This document shows, one piece after another, positions 28,384 through 40,360 of a stretch of DNA of 55,525 bases (within the stretch, counting starts at the first letter, position 1; every line of letters begins with the position of its first letter). Under the pieces are notes generated by a model. It searched no databases, had not been told where the DNA came from, and saw only the letters and a list, made by a program, of their open reading frames with translations. The DNA is taken from NCBI GenBank assembly GCA_016213885.1, contig JACQZM010000191.1, positions 1 through 55,525 of the forward strand, given 5' to 3'. The DNA comes from Candidatus Rifleibacteriota bacterium. GTDB lineage: Bacteria > Muiribacteriota > UBA6191 > JACPRK01 > JACQZM01. The position numbers and the translations under genes are program-made.

Positions 28384-30846
28384 ATGACCAGCGGCACCAC
28401 CGTCAAGCTGCAGCTGCCTCCGTCCCTGGTCGGCTCCTACGAGTTGACGCGAGAGCTGGCCGTGGGCGGCATGGGGGTCATCTACCTGGGCAGAGACCTG
28501 ATCAACCAGAGGGACGTGGTCTTCAAGTTCATCGCCCCGGAACTGCTGGGAGACGACGAGACCCGGCAACGGTTCATCAACGAGGCCAAGCTGACGGCCC
28601 AGCTGAACCACCCCAACATCGTCCAGCTGTACGGGGCCGGCGAAGAGGCCGGTCTTCTGTACATCATCTACGAGTTCATCGACGGGCAGAACCTGAAGAC
28701 GCTCCTGGAGAAGTACGGCATCTACCCCATAGGCAAGGCGCTGGACATCCTCATCAAGGTGGCCGACGGGCTGGCCTACGCTCACCAGCACAAGATCCTC
28801 CATCGGGACATCAAGCCCGAGAACATCCTGGTGAGCCCGCTGGGAGATTCCATCAAGATCGTCGATTTCGGGATCGCCAAGTCCATGGAAGACTCCCAGA
28901 AGCTCACCCAGACCGGCTTCATCATCGGGACCCCGGAGTACCTGTCGCCGGAGCAGGCGGTGGGCCACAAGGCCACGGTCCATTCGGACCAGTACGCCGT
29001 GGCGGTGCTGGCGTACGAGCTGTTGACAGGTCGGCTCCCCATCGAGGAGGTCAACACCGTCGACCTGTTCACGAAGAAGATACGGGGCGACTGTGTTCCG
29101 ATCCGGGAGCGCCGCCCGGAGATCCCGGTGGAGCTCCAGAAGATCATCGATCGGGCCATGGCCACGGAGGCGCCGAAACGCTACCCCGCCATGTCCGATC
29201 TCTTGAACGATCTGAGGACGTTCGCCGGCAGGCGCACCGCCGGCGGCGGCGCCAGGGCCCCGGGCCCCCGCAGCGGAGTGGGTGAGCGAGAGCCCGGGGC
29301 GAGCGGCATCCGGGGCCGCCCCCTTGCCGCCGGGCCGGCTCCCCAGTCCACCACCGGCACATCCGCCGGCCTCCATCGCAAGGAGGAGCCGACGGTCCAG
29401 GTTCCTTCCCTCCGGGGAGGCTACTGGCGTGACCGGACCGATCGGTTCTGGCATTTCACCATGCGGATCCCCAGCGCCGTGGTCTACGGAGGGGTCATGG
29501 TGCCGCTGGTCATCGCCCTCTTGTGGGCGCTCGCCCCGTCCCGGAAGAAGGAGACCGGCCTGCCGCGCATGATCGGCACTCTGGCGGTGCTGCACAGCCT
29601 CGATGGCGTCACGTTCTCCTGGGACATCCAGATGCAGGGGGAGGCGCTGCTGATCGTGGAGCCGCCGGCGAGGACGTACCCCATGCGCCACGATGGCAAG
29701 CGGTACTCGGTTCACATGGCTCCGGCCTCCATCGAGGGAGCGGAGCGGATGAGCCTCGTGTTCAAGCAGGGATCGCGGGTCGAAGCGGAGATCAGGGGGA
29801 TCCCGCTCCTGGGAGTCCACGTGGGCGTCGACGGTGTGACCGTGGACGTCCCCCCCACGGCGGCTCCGAAGCCGGTCCTGGTCTACTGGGGCAAGAACCG
29901 CGTGAAGAAGGGCCTGCCCTGCACGGTCAGCGACAAGGGGCCGGCCCACGTCAAGCTGCCGGTCGACCCGGCGGAGGAGCTCCACGTGGAGCTGGCCACC
30001 GGCACCGATCCCCCCCGGGAGCCGCTCAGTCTTCCCCAGAGGATCGAACCGCCTCAGGATTACCTGGAGCGGGTCAGCGACAAGCTGGATCGTCTGGGCG
30101 CCCTCAAGGTGTTCAGCACCCACGCTGCCGATGCGGATCGCGACTGGTTGAATCGTCGGGTCCGCGAGGTCGTGAAGGCCGTCTGGGACGAGCTGGGCGA
30201 CCTGTTCAACGCGTTCGAGCCGTTCAAGGCCTACATCTCTTCTCCGGGGCTCGATCTGGCCTTGCGGCGATCGCTGTGCGAGAGGGTCCGGAGGCTGGAA
30301 GTGATGATGGAGATGGCCAAGAGAGCGTCGGAGGACCACCAGAGGACCCAGGCTGCCACGGATGTGGCGAGGCTGTTCGCTCTGCCGTGGCCGATCGGCT
30401 CCAGGTGGGACCTCGAGAAATCGCTCACCGGGGCCCGGCAGCCCCAGGAGTCCCAGGACAAGATCCTCCAGAGGGAGAGGCCGTTGAATCGCTTCAGATC
30501 GGAGAGCCTGGACAGGGCCGCGGCAAAGTCGGCGGTGATCCAGCTGAAGTGCCTGGTCTCCGGCGTGGGCACCTACCTGAAGATCTCGCTGAACGAGAAG
30601 CCGCTCACCTACGCCCTGGGGCCCGGCGAGCTCCCCAAGACGGTGCAGGCCCAGATGGGAACGATCTCGGTGACCATGGATGCGGCGTTGCTGAAGGACG
30701 GGGAGAACGTCGTGGAGCTGGAGCACTTCCCCGTGGCGGGCCTCGCCTGGAACAGCAAGGAGATCCTGGTGCTCGACCAGAAGCTCAAGCTGGTGGACTC
30801 CGGGGGGCGTTCCAGCGAGAAGAAGCTGCACTCCGAGCTGAAGTAG
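28384..30846 (+). CDS. Transmembrane Hanks-type Ser/Thr protein kinase
   Basis: 820 residues. Kinase domain about 18-285: glycine loop LAVGGMGVIYLG, ATP Lys48 in VVFKFIAPE, HRDIKPEN at 140-147 with catalytic Asp142, DFG at 161-163, and GTPEYLSPEQAVG in the activation segment. A low-complexity linker (about 285-335) leads to one membrane helix (VVYGGVMVPLVIALLWAL, about 366-383). The outer 430 residues combine beta-rich and helical parts and match no PASTA, WD40 or other sensor I recognise. It ends with a coiled helix and STVTMDAALL-like beta strands. A receptor kinase with a novel sensor is likely. Confidence 0.9.
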   Translation: MTSGTTVKLQLPPSLVGSYELTRELAVGGMGVIYLGRDLINQRDVVFKFIAPELLGDDETRQRFINEAKLTAQLNHPNIVQLYGAGEEAGLLYIIYEFIDGQNLKTLLEKYGIYPIGKALDILIKVADGLAYAHQHKILHRDIKPENILVSPLGDSIKIVDFGIAKSMEDSQKLTQTGFIIGTPEYLSPEQAVGHKATVHSDQYAVAVLAYELLTGRLPIEEVNTVDLFTKKIRGDCVPIRERRPEIPVELQKIIDRAMATEAPKRYPAMSDLLNDLRTFAGRRTAGGGARAPGPRSGVGEREPGASGIRGRPLAAGPAPQSTTGTSAGLHRKEEPTVQVPSLRGGYWRDRTDRFWHFTMRIPSAVVYGGVMVPLVIALLWALAPSRKKETGLPRMIGTLAVLHSLDGVTFSWDIQMQGEALLIVEPPARTYPMRHDGKRYSVHMAPASIEGAERMSLVFKQGSRVEAEIRGIPLLGVHVGVDGVTVDVPPTAAPKPVLVYWGKNRVKKGLPCTVSDKGPAHVKLPVDPAEELHVELATGTDPPREPLSLPQRIEPPQDYLERVSDKLDRLGALKVFSTHAADADRDWLNRRVREVVKAVWDELGDLFNAFEPFKAYISSPGLDLALRRSLCERVRRLEVMMEMAKRASEDHQRTQAATDVARLFALPWPIGSRWDLEKSLTGARQPQESQDKILQRERPLNRFRSESLDRAAAKSAVIQLKCLVSGVGTYLKISLNEKPLTYALGPGELPKTVQAQMGTISVTMDAALLKDGENVVELEHFPVAGLAWNSKEILVLDQKLKLVDSGGRSSEKKLHSELK

Positions 30847-30851
30847 GGTCC

Positions 30852-30880
30852 GGCCGAGACCGGCTCGGCCAGACCTTTCG
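30852..30880 (+). terminator. Weak terminator-like hairpin
   Basis: GGCCGAG (30852-30858), loop ACCGG, CTCGGCC (30864-30870), followed by only a short T-run in AGACCTTTCG. It follows the kinase stop. Confidence 0.45.
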
Positions 30881-31002
30881 CGAATCGATCTCCTCAAGTC
30901 TGGCGGTGTCCCTGTCCGTGGGCCACGGTCCGCCGTTAGGATCCGCTCGGTCGCCCGCGACGACCGTCGCGATTCCGACCATCCAACCATCGAGGAGGAT
31001 CC

Positions 31003-31797
31003 ATGCGAGGTGCTCACCCTGTCCTTTCCGTGCTGGTCATGACGATGATGTGCGGCGTCCCCGGCCTCGCCGCCGGGGATGCGCCGGCCCCACCGGCGAT
31101 GGCTCCCGTCAGGCCCGATCCTGCGGGTACGACCTACGTGGCGCTCACCCCGCGCGGCGGTCGATACCATCGACTCTCGTGCCGCTGGGTGAAGAAGGAC
31201 GGCATCGTGGTGTCGCTCGACGTGGCGGTCGGGAAGGGGGTCCCCCCCTGCAAGAGCTGCCTGGCCAGGCCGCGAAGGCGTAGCGGGACCGGCCCGGCTG
31301 ACGATCCCTCCGGGATCGCCGGCTTCGCCGGGACTCAGCCGGGAAGCGTTGAAGCCAGGGGGACCGTTGCTGCGCAGCGGCCCCCCTGGACCCCCCCGGG
31401 CCGTCCCTTCCGGCCCGGCCCGGGAGCGACGGACCGCGGCGGGCCAGGCGGGGCGATGCCTGCCGGAGGCCCAGCTGGTCTCGCCGCCCCCCGTCCGGGT
31501 CCCGGCGCAGCCGACAAGCCGTCGGTGGCCGCTCCGGCGGTGACGACGGGCGGCCCGACCGCGAGCGACGCTGCCGGTCCCGTGCAGGGCCGGGCCGGGC
31601 CGCGGGCGATCGGCCCGGCCGTCCCGCAGCGTTCAGACACCGGTCCGGGCGCTCCGGGACGGCGGCGGGTCCGGCCGTGCAGGCGCAGGGCGGGCCGGGC
31701 CGCCTCGGAGCTCAAGCCCTGGGAGCGCCGGCCCGACGGGGTATCGTCGGCTCTCTCCGGCGCCGGCTCGAACCAGACGAGCGAAGGGGCCAACTAG
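31003..31797 (+). CDS. Secreted protein with Ada-like Cys/His metal-site motif and low-complexity tail
   Basis: 264 residues; ATG with GAGGAGG eight bases upstream. Signal peptide MRGAHPVLSVLVMTMMCGVPGLAAG. Residues about 43-87 read TTYVALTPRGGRYHRLSCRW and then PCKSC, the pattern (Y-H-x2-x-C ... C-x2-C) seen in the zinc-binding domain of Ada and in secreted nucleases. The remaining 175 residues are Pro/Gly/Ala/Arg-rich and probably unstructured. No enzymatic domain is visible. It converges on nrdJ with 52 bases between. Confidence 0.6.
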   Translation: MRGAHPVLSVLVMTMMCGVPGLAAGDAPAPPAMAPVRPDPAGTTYVALTPRGGRYHRLSCRWVKKDGIVVSLDVAVGKGVPPCKSCLARPRRRSGTGPADDPSGIAGFAGTQPGSVEARGTVAAQRPPWTPPGRPFRPGPGATDRGGPGGAMPAGGPAGLAAPRPGPGAADKPSVAAPAVTTGGPTASDAAGPVQGRAGPRAIGPAVPQRSDTGPGAPGRRRVRPCRRRAGRAASELKPWERRPDGVSSALSGAGSNQTSEGAN

Positions 31798-31849
31798 CAC
31801 GACAACGGAAGATCCCGCCCTGTTGCGGCCCCCACCTGGCATGGAAGCG

Positions 31850-34564
<2,715 letters not shown>

Positions 34565-34811
34565 CAGGGTCCTCCTGGGCAGGCTGCCTGCTACTGCATG
34601 ATGGTGGAAGTCGGCGATCTGGCGGGGCCCCGACGTCGAGATGGCGACAAAAAACTCCGAGTTCAGGGATCATTTGTCGGATACTGCCGGGCGAGGGGTT
34701 CGACGAAAATATCACACGGGTCGCACCCTCGCAAGAGAGTTCTGGTTTTTTTCACAGAATGCCGATCTGGAGCGGATTCGCTCGACTCGTCCAGGCGTCG
34801 TTCCGGTTCGC
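34565..34811. other. AT-richer intergenic region between nrdJ and the SLH-A unit
   Basis: Divergent region containing AT-rich stretches (GACAAAAAACTCCG near 34650, GACGAAAATATCACAC near 34705, GGTTTTTTTCACAG near 34745) unlike the rest of the window. It must hold the nrdJ promoter, but no clear -35/-10 pair or NrdR box is seen. Confidence 0.4.
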
Positions 34812-34840
34812 TTTACACGTCACCACGGTCGGATTAATAG
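34812..34840 (+). promoter_or_regulatory. Probable promoter of the SLH-A porin
   Basis: TTTACA (34812-34817), 17-base spacer, TAATAG (34835-34840). If used, the leader is about 415 bases long before the TTG start at 35264. Confidence 0.4.
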
Positions 34841-35263
34841 CTGAGGTGCTGAGTGCCCTCATCGCGGCGCTTTGGGCGTGGGTTGACGAGCCGATCTCGA
34901 TCTAATCCGGAGAACGCCCTCCGTCGATGCATGGAAGGAGGTGTGGGACACTACGGACCCATCCGTGGTCGTCGTCTTGTGGCGAGCTCGGCCGGGGAAG
35001 CGCCGGGCCGACGAGCCGCGGATAGGTTCGAAGGGGTTCGGGAGGTGAGGAGCCGTCTAGAGACCCATCTCTGGAGCAGCAGGGCGCTTTAGCTAGCAGC
35101 AGCAACAGTCGCAGAACTGGGGAAGGGGCAGGGCCAGCGAAGGGAAGACCGGAGTCCCGCGGGCAGGCGCAAGGGAACATGGAAACTTGCCGCCAGGACC
35201 CGGGAAAGAGGCCTTCCGGAACGCGACGCCTTGACTCCTCCTCAAGACGAAGGAGGGAGTCGC

Positions 35264-37276
35264 TTGAACCGCTTCGTTGTGTGGGGTACCGCGTTAGGAG
35301 TGTTGTTCAGTGGCCTTCCAGGCTATACCGCTGACGCGCCGAAGGCGGCGGACAAGGGGGCCACCGAGGCCGGCAAGGAAGCGCCTCGCAAGGCCAAGAA
35401 GGCTCGCAAGGCCAAGAGAATGAAGAAGGACGTCGGCCACGTCTCCGCGGAGAGGGCGAGCGGCCCGTTCGCCGACATCCCGAAGGGGCACTGGGCCTAC
35501 GAGGCCGTGGCGAAAGCCGTGGAATCGGGGCTGCTCCAGGGTTACGAGAACAAGTACTACGGGAACCGCGCCATGACCCGGTACCAGATGGCCGTGGTGG
35601 TGGCCCGGATGCTCGAGAAGTTGGCCGTGCTGAGGTCCAACGGCCGGATGTTCACGGCGCAGGACATCGCGAACCTCGAGGCGCTGACCATCGAGTTCGC
35701 CGATGAGCTCGCGCTGTTGAACGTCAAGGTGTCGACCTTGGAGGAGCAGACGGCGGTCCTGAGGAAGGACGTCGACCAGCTGAAGTACGAGCTGGGCACC
35801 GGCGGGCCCAGGAGCCCGATCACCGGCCTGATCGCGGCCCGCGCCGTGGTCACCTCCAGCGGCAACCCGGGTTACGGCCAGCTGGCCCCGGCCAACACCC
35901 CTCGATCCGCCGCCACCCCCAGCATGCTCCGCTACCGGGGCGACCCCTCCGGCCCGGGCGACATCTTCGCCAACGGCGGTGGCATCGCTGGCAATCCGTG
36001 GCAGTTCTCCAACAGGTTCTTCATGACGGTCTCGCAGCTGTCGCTGAACCTGGACCGCCAGATCGCCAAGGATGTGGAACTGCACACCCAGATCGACGTC
36101 AACGCCGAGGCTGCGGACCGGGCGTACGGCGTTCCGGCCAACGGCCCCCAGATGACGTTCGACCCGATCTACGGCACTGCGGCTAGACTGCAGGACACGC
36201 CGTTCAGCTTGAACGGCCCGTTCTACCAGGGCAGCGGTCGAGGAGCCAGCTTCTTCGGCAGCCCGATCCAGGTCAACGAAGCGTACGTCCAGTTCAACGG
36301 CTGGGTCGGCGACGCCGACGCCAAGCTCGGCGTCTTCGCCACTCCGTTCAACGTTGAAGTGAACGGCCCCTCGAGGACCTACAACTGGACGCTCACCCCG
36401 TCGGTGGCGAACAGCTTCTGGGAAGGCCTGCGGATGACCGGGGTGGAAGTCCGCCAGGGCCGGAAGGAAGACTACTGGCTGTGGAACCTCGGCGTGTTCT
36501 CGAACCTCGACATGCCCAACGGCGCTGCCGGTGCCACCCTGCTGTCCGGCACCCAGGCCGCCTCTGGCGCCGGCCCGCTGGATCCGTTCGGCAACCTGGC
36601 CGGCACCCGGTTCCCGACCCCCCGCGCCGGTGTGATGACCGACGCTCCGCGGGGCATCAACGGTGAGACCGAGCAGGACAACGTGGGCTACTACGCCCGG
36701 GTCGGTGGCCAGGAGAAGGACAACCTGGGCTTCGGCTGGCAGCTCGGCTACGTCAACAACGGCGGGGAGATCCGGCCGTCCAGCTCTGGCCGGGGCACCT
36801 GGTCCGAGTGGGACGCCTATCAGATCGCCCTGGACTACAAGTGGCACGAGTGGATGATCCTCTCCCAGTACTACGGTGGCCGGACCAAGAACCTGTCGGT
36901 CGTCGATCTGACCAGCGGGATCGCCGGGTTCGACTACCGCCGATCGTTCGCCGTCGCCGGTTTCCTGGGAACGCCGTTCCCGAACGCGACCCGCGCCGAC
37001 ACCACGTCGGATTCGGTGATGGGCCTGGTCTCCTACGCCTGGTCCAAGCAGTCGTCGCTGACCCTGAGGTACGAGAACGCCGTGGATCAGACCGGCAACG
37101 CGATGATCGGCGGCTCGTTCTGGACTTTCGGTTACAACCGGAAGGTCGGCGATCGCGGGATGCTGCAGGCGGAGTACATCACCGCGACCACCCGGACCCG
37201 AGCCGAGAACCTGAGCTACATCGGCACGGACATCGCCGACGACATCGCCCAGCTGAACTACAAGCTGCAGTTCTAG
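35264..37276 (+). CDS. SLH-domain outer-membrane porin, paralogue A
   Basis: 670 residues from the TTG at 35264, chosen for AAGGAGG seven bases upstream and the signal peptide that follows (MNRFVVWGTALGVLFSGLPGYTA). A Lys-rich linker KAKKARKAKRMKK comes next. The SLH domain is at about 65-120: FADIPKGHWAYEAVAKAVES, then GNRAMTRYQMAVVVARML. The coiled coil is IEFADELALLNVKVSTLEEQ. From about 170 to the end are amphipathic beta-strands ending DDIAQLNYKLQF with a terminal Phe, the outer-membrane sorting mark. By analogy with SlpA/SLH porins, SLH binds the peptidoglycan-linked polymer while the barrel spans the outer membrane. Confidence 0.9.
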   Translation: MNRFVVWGTALGVLFSGLPGYTADAPKAADKGATEAGKEAPRKAKKARKAKRMKKDVGHVSAERASGPFADIPKGHWAYEAVAKAVESGLLQGYENKYYGNRAMTRYQMAVVVARMLEKLAVLRSNGRMFTAQDIANLEALTIEFADELALLNVKVSTLEEQTAVLRKDVDQLKYELGTGGPRSPITGLIAARAVVTSSGNPGYGQLAPANTPRSAATPSMLRYRGDPSGPGDIFANGGGIAGNPWQFSNRFFMTVSQLSLNLDRQIAKDVELHTQIDVNAEAADRAYGVPANGPQMTFDPIYGTAARLQDTPFSLNGPFYQGSGRGASFFGSPIQVNEAYVQFNGWVGDADAKLGVFATPFNVEVNGPSRTYNWTLTPSVANSFWEGLRMTGVEVRQGRKEDYWLWNLGVFSNLDMPNGAAGATLLSGTQAASGAGPLDPFGNLAGTRFPTPRAGVMTDAPRGINGETEQDNVGYYARVGGQEKDNLGFGWQLGYVNNGGEIRPSSSGRGTWSEWDAYQIALDYKWHEWMILSQYYGGRTKNLSVVDLTSGIAGFDYRRSFAVAGFLGTPFPNATRADTTSDSVMGLVSYAWSKQSSLTLRYENAVDQTGNAMIGGSFWTFGYNRKVGDRGMLQAEYITATTRTRAENLSYIGTDIADDIAQLNYKLQF

Positions 37277-37309
37277 TGGCTTCGTAGCCGCGGCGACTCG
37301 ATAGTCGAG

Positions 37310-37353
37310 AGCCGGCCCGTGGGGATCGCCCCGCAGGCCGGCTTCTTCCTTGT
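37310..37353 (+). terminator. Intrinsic terminator after SLH-A
   Basis: AGCCGGCC (37310-37317) pairs with GGCCGGCT (37336-37343); an inner GGGGATCGCCCC extends the fold. A T-rich tract TTCTTCCTTG follows. Confidence 0.65.
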
Positions 37354-37371
37354 TCGACGTTTTCCAGGCGA

Positions 37372-37486
37372 CCAGGATCCCCCGCCTGTTTCGCGGAGTC
37401 GGGCCTGTGATCAGGCCTCGGCCTGCCTACAGAGTCACCAAGGAAGCGGAGGGTGTTCATTTGAAGTCGCGCTCGGGGGCGCTGCT
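37372..37486 (+). repeat. Intergenic hairpin repeat, copy 3 (core A and part of B)
   Basis: Core A is well kept (GGATCCCCCGCCTGTTTCGC near 37376, then TGATCAGGCCTCGGCCTG); module B is decayed after GTCGCGCTCGGGGGCGC and the terminal hairpin H is missing. It sits between SLH-A and SLH-B. Confidence 0.75.
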
Positions 37487-37843
37487 CTGGAGCCGGTTCT
37501 CGGAGCTTCCGGGCAGTCGGAGCGGCCGCATCCCGCTGCCAGAGCCGATCGTCATCGATCACACCCCACGGCGGCGCCGGTGCACGATGGCCTGTATTCC
37601 ACTCATGAAGAGCATTTGGGCACGTGGCTGGAGCTCGCGGGAGAACCCCGGGCAGGCGGGCCGGGTCGTTCACCCATGGCGCTTCTCACTATATAGGGGC
37701 CGGTGGGGGATGGTAGCCCCCAGCGGGTCGATCGTCACCCCGCCGGGCATCGCCTTCGTCGCGGACTTCTTTTTTCTACCTCCATGGGCCAGGTCGCCAC
37801 GAAATGCCGTTGGGAAGCCCATCTTCCCGACTCGAAAAAAAAC
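37487..37843. other. Intergenic region, no gene seen
   Basis: About 360 bases between repeat copy 3 and the SLH-B promoter. Open frames exist but they run through the repeat and use no ribosome site. No RNA structure is evident. Confidence 0.45.
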
Positions 37844-37873
37844 TTGTGCCGGCACTAGACGATTTGCTATTCT
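37844..37873 (+). promoter_or_regulatory. Promoter of the SLH-B gene
   Basis: TTGTGC (37844-37849), 18-base spacer, TATTCT (37868-37873), preceded by an A-tract (CGAAAAAAAAC). The leader to the GTG at 38091 is about 210 bases. Confidence 0.5.
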
Positions 37874-38090
37874 CTTGCCGCTTCAACCAAACTGTGGGTC
37901 CTCTGACTGATTTTGTCCTCTGAAGACTCATCGCCGGAACGAAGCGGCAGCCGCACGCGGCACCCTCATCAAGGCAACTTGGAAACTTGCTGAGAAGAGC
38001 GTCGGCCATCCCGCCATCGAACCTCGGGCGATCGTTCAAGAGGCGACCCGGTCGGACGAGACCCGGGATGTGACCTTTCAGGAGGTTCAC

Positions 38091-39934
38091 GTGCGACGCT
38101 TTTTCTTGACGATCCTGGCACTGATGGTCCTCGTCAGTGCGACCGCCGCTTTCGCCGACGCGTTCTCCAGGGCTGGGACAACAGGTTCCACGGCAACAAG
38201 GTGGTCAACCGCTACCAGATGGCAGTGGTCGTGGCCCGGATGCTCGACCGCGTTGGCGTCTTGAAGGCCAACGGCAAGGTCATCACGGCCCAGGACATCG
38301 CCAACCTGGAATCGCTGACCATCGAGTTCGCCGATGAGCTCGCGCTCTTGAACGTGAAGGTCAGCACCCTGGAAGACACCGTGGCCGGTCTGAAGAAAGA
38401 TGTCGACCTGATCAAGGCCGACCTCCGTGGCGTCGGCGCCCGCGCCGGCATCACCGGGACCATGCAGGCCCGCTTCGTGTTCACCTCCGACGGCTCCAAC
38501 GGCTGGGCGCCCGGCAACTTCGTGACCGGCCAGGTTCCGAACGCCGCCGCGTCGACCGCCATCGGCCGCTACAAGGGTGGCTCCACCGGGCTGGCCGTCA
38601 ACAACGCCTTCCTGGCCAACAGCGTGACCAACCCGTACCGGTTCGACAGCCGCCAGTTCTTCTCGGTCTCCAACTTCGCGGTCAACATCGACCGCGAGTT
38701 CGACCCGAAGTTCCACTTCCACGCGCAGGTGGACATCAACGCGGAAGGCGCCTGGGATCAGATGGGCGCCCGGTCGGTCTTCGGTGGCTTCTCCCCGACC
38801 TGGGCCGGCTCGACCTTCGCGATCGGTGGCAATCCTCTCTCCGGCCGTGGCGAGAACTTCGCGTTCGCCAACGGGTCGGTGCTCGATGCCCTCGTGAACG
38901 AAGTGTACGTGGTGTGGGACGACTGGTTCACCGACGGCGTGTCTGGCCGGCTGGGTATCTGGGCGCTCCCGATGAACACTGAAGTGAACGGCCCGAGCCG
39001 CTCCTACCAGTGGACGATCACCCCGTCGATCGCGAACAGCAAGTGGGAAAGCCTGAGGCCGGTCGGTCTGGACATCTTCCAGCACAACGACAAGGAAAGC
39101 CTGGTGTTCTACGTCGGATTCTTCACCCCCGGCGACACGACCCAGATGATCCACCGGTCCGGTACCCTCCTCTCCGCCCCGACCGGGTTCACCGCGGTGC
39201 CGGTCACCACGAACCTGGCCACCAACGTCTTCGGCACGCAGGTCGACCCCACCGTGAATCCTGGTGGAGCCGCCTGGGGTCTTGGCCGGTTCCCGACCCC
39301 GCTGGCCTACGCGGCGATGACCGACGCGGCTCGCGGCGTTCAGGGCCAGACGCTGGCCTCCGACGACATCGGGTTCTACTTCCAGATCGGGACGCACCCG
39401 ACCAACAAGGGCCACGAAGGTCTGACCTGGCACGTCGCCTACTTCGATCGCAACGGCGATCTGCGGCCTGCCACCGACGACTTCATCAGCGCCACCGACT
39501 GGTACGCCTGGCAGCTCGCGGCCAACTACCAGTGGGAGAAGGTCATGCTGGGCATCCAGTACTTCGACGCGACCTCCAGGAACTACAACCTGGCGGATCC
39601 GGTCGTGGACTGGCGCCGGCAGAACACCACCCCGTTCCTGAACGTGGGCGGCCAGGACACCCAGTCCCGGTCGATCATGGCCATCGTGAACTGGGCGTTC
39701 TCCAAGCGTGGCAACGTGACGGTCCGCTACGAAGCCGCGGAAGACAAGACCGGCCTCGCGAAGCTCGAAGCCGATGTCTGGACGTTCGGTTTCAACTGGA
39801 AGACCAGCGACCACAGCCGGTTCCAGCTGGAGTGGATCGCCCCCACGACCAAGGCCACCTCCGAGAACGGCTGGCGGAACACCAGCGACATCAAGGACGA
39901 CCTGGTCCAGCTGAACTACAAGCTCAACTGGTAA
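38091..39934 (+). CDS. SLH-domain outer-membrane porin, paralogue B (short N-terminal deletion and frameshift)
   Basis: GTG at 38091 has AGGAGG six bases upstream and begins a signal peptide (MRRFFLTILALMVLVSATAAFAD). Directly after FAD the frame breaks. Paralogue C has 18 more residues here (VPPGHWAYEAISKAVGAG) before the shared phrase ILQGW; here only two bases separate them. A deletion of about 52 bases removed the heart of the SLH motif and shifted the frame. From 38162 the sequence again follows the paralogues: VLQGWDNRFHGNKVV, the coiled coil, and a beta-barrel ending DDLVQLNYKLNW. As written, the gene cannot give a full exported porin. Confidence 0.78.
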
Positions 39935-39978
39935 GGTCCCACCGTCCCGGGCCCTGACAGGGCCCGGCGGACATCGAA

Positions 39979-40017
39979 CCCGGCCCGCGGTCTCCCGCTG
40001 GCCGGGTTTTCGTTTGT
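39979..40017 (+). terminator. Intrinsic terminator after SLH-B
   Basis: CCCGGCC (39979-39985) pairs with GGCCGGG (40000-40006), followed by TTTTCGTTTG. A second hairpin, CGGGCCCTGACAGGGCCCG, lies just upstream. Confidence 0.75.
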
Positions 40018-40360
40018 CCGCCGGGTGGTGGCGCACGACCGAACGACGCCTGCCGGTGGGCCCGGGAGCAGAAAAGACAGGCTGGGCGTTCCGGCCCCCT
40101 CGAATGTAGAAAAATCGGCCGCTCGACCACTGATTTGTCAGATTTTCCTCCGTGACCGCCGATAGATGGCCTAGGGAGAGCGTCCGTTCTCTCGGGTGGT
40201 CATCGGTGGACACGGCGTCGCGCACGGCCGAGCCGGCGAGTCACCGGGAGCGATCGAACAAGGAAACACGGCCACTTGTTCGTCAGGCTCGCGGGGCCTC
40301 GTCCCGGACCGGAACCGGACCGGGTCGTGTCCATCACCGGATGTTCGAGGAGGTCTGGAC
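40018..40360. other. Long 5' region of SLH-C
   Basis: About 340 bases between the SLH-B terminator and the SLH-C start. An AT-richer patch (GTAGAAAAATC, ATTTGTCAGATTTTCC near 40105-40150) may hold the promoter but no -35/-10 pair is clear. It is otherwise a GC-rich leader with no ORF that has a ribosome site. Confidence 0.4.

Noticed and set aside
34565..34811. Cobalamin riboswitch or NrdR box upstream of nrdJ
   Set aside because: I looked for a B12-box-like core and for paired NrdR palindromes and found none convincing.
34846..34905. Short upstream ORF (19 codons) in the SLH-A leader
   Set aside because: It has a GTG start and no clear ribosome site; chance is likely in a leader this long.
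37350..37910. 186-codon plus-strand frame between SLH-A and SLH-B
   Set aside because: It is made of the intergenic repeat and its flank; no ribosome site, no domain.
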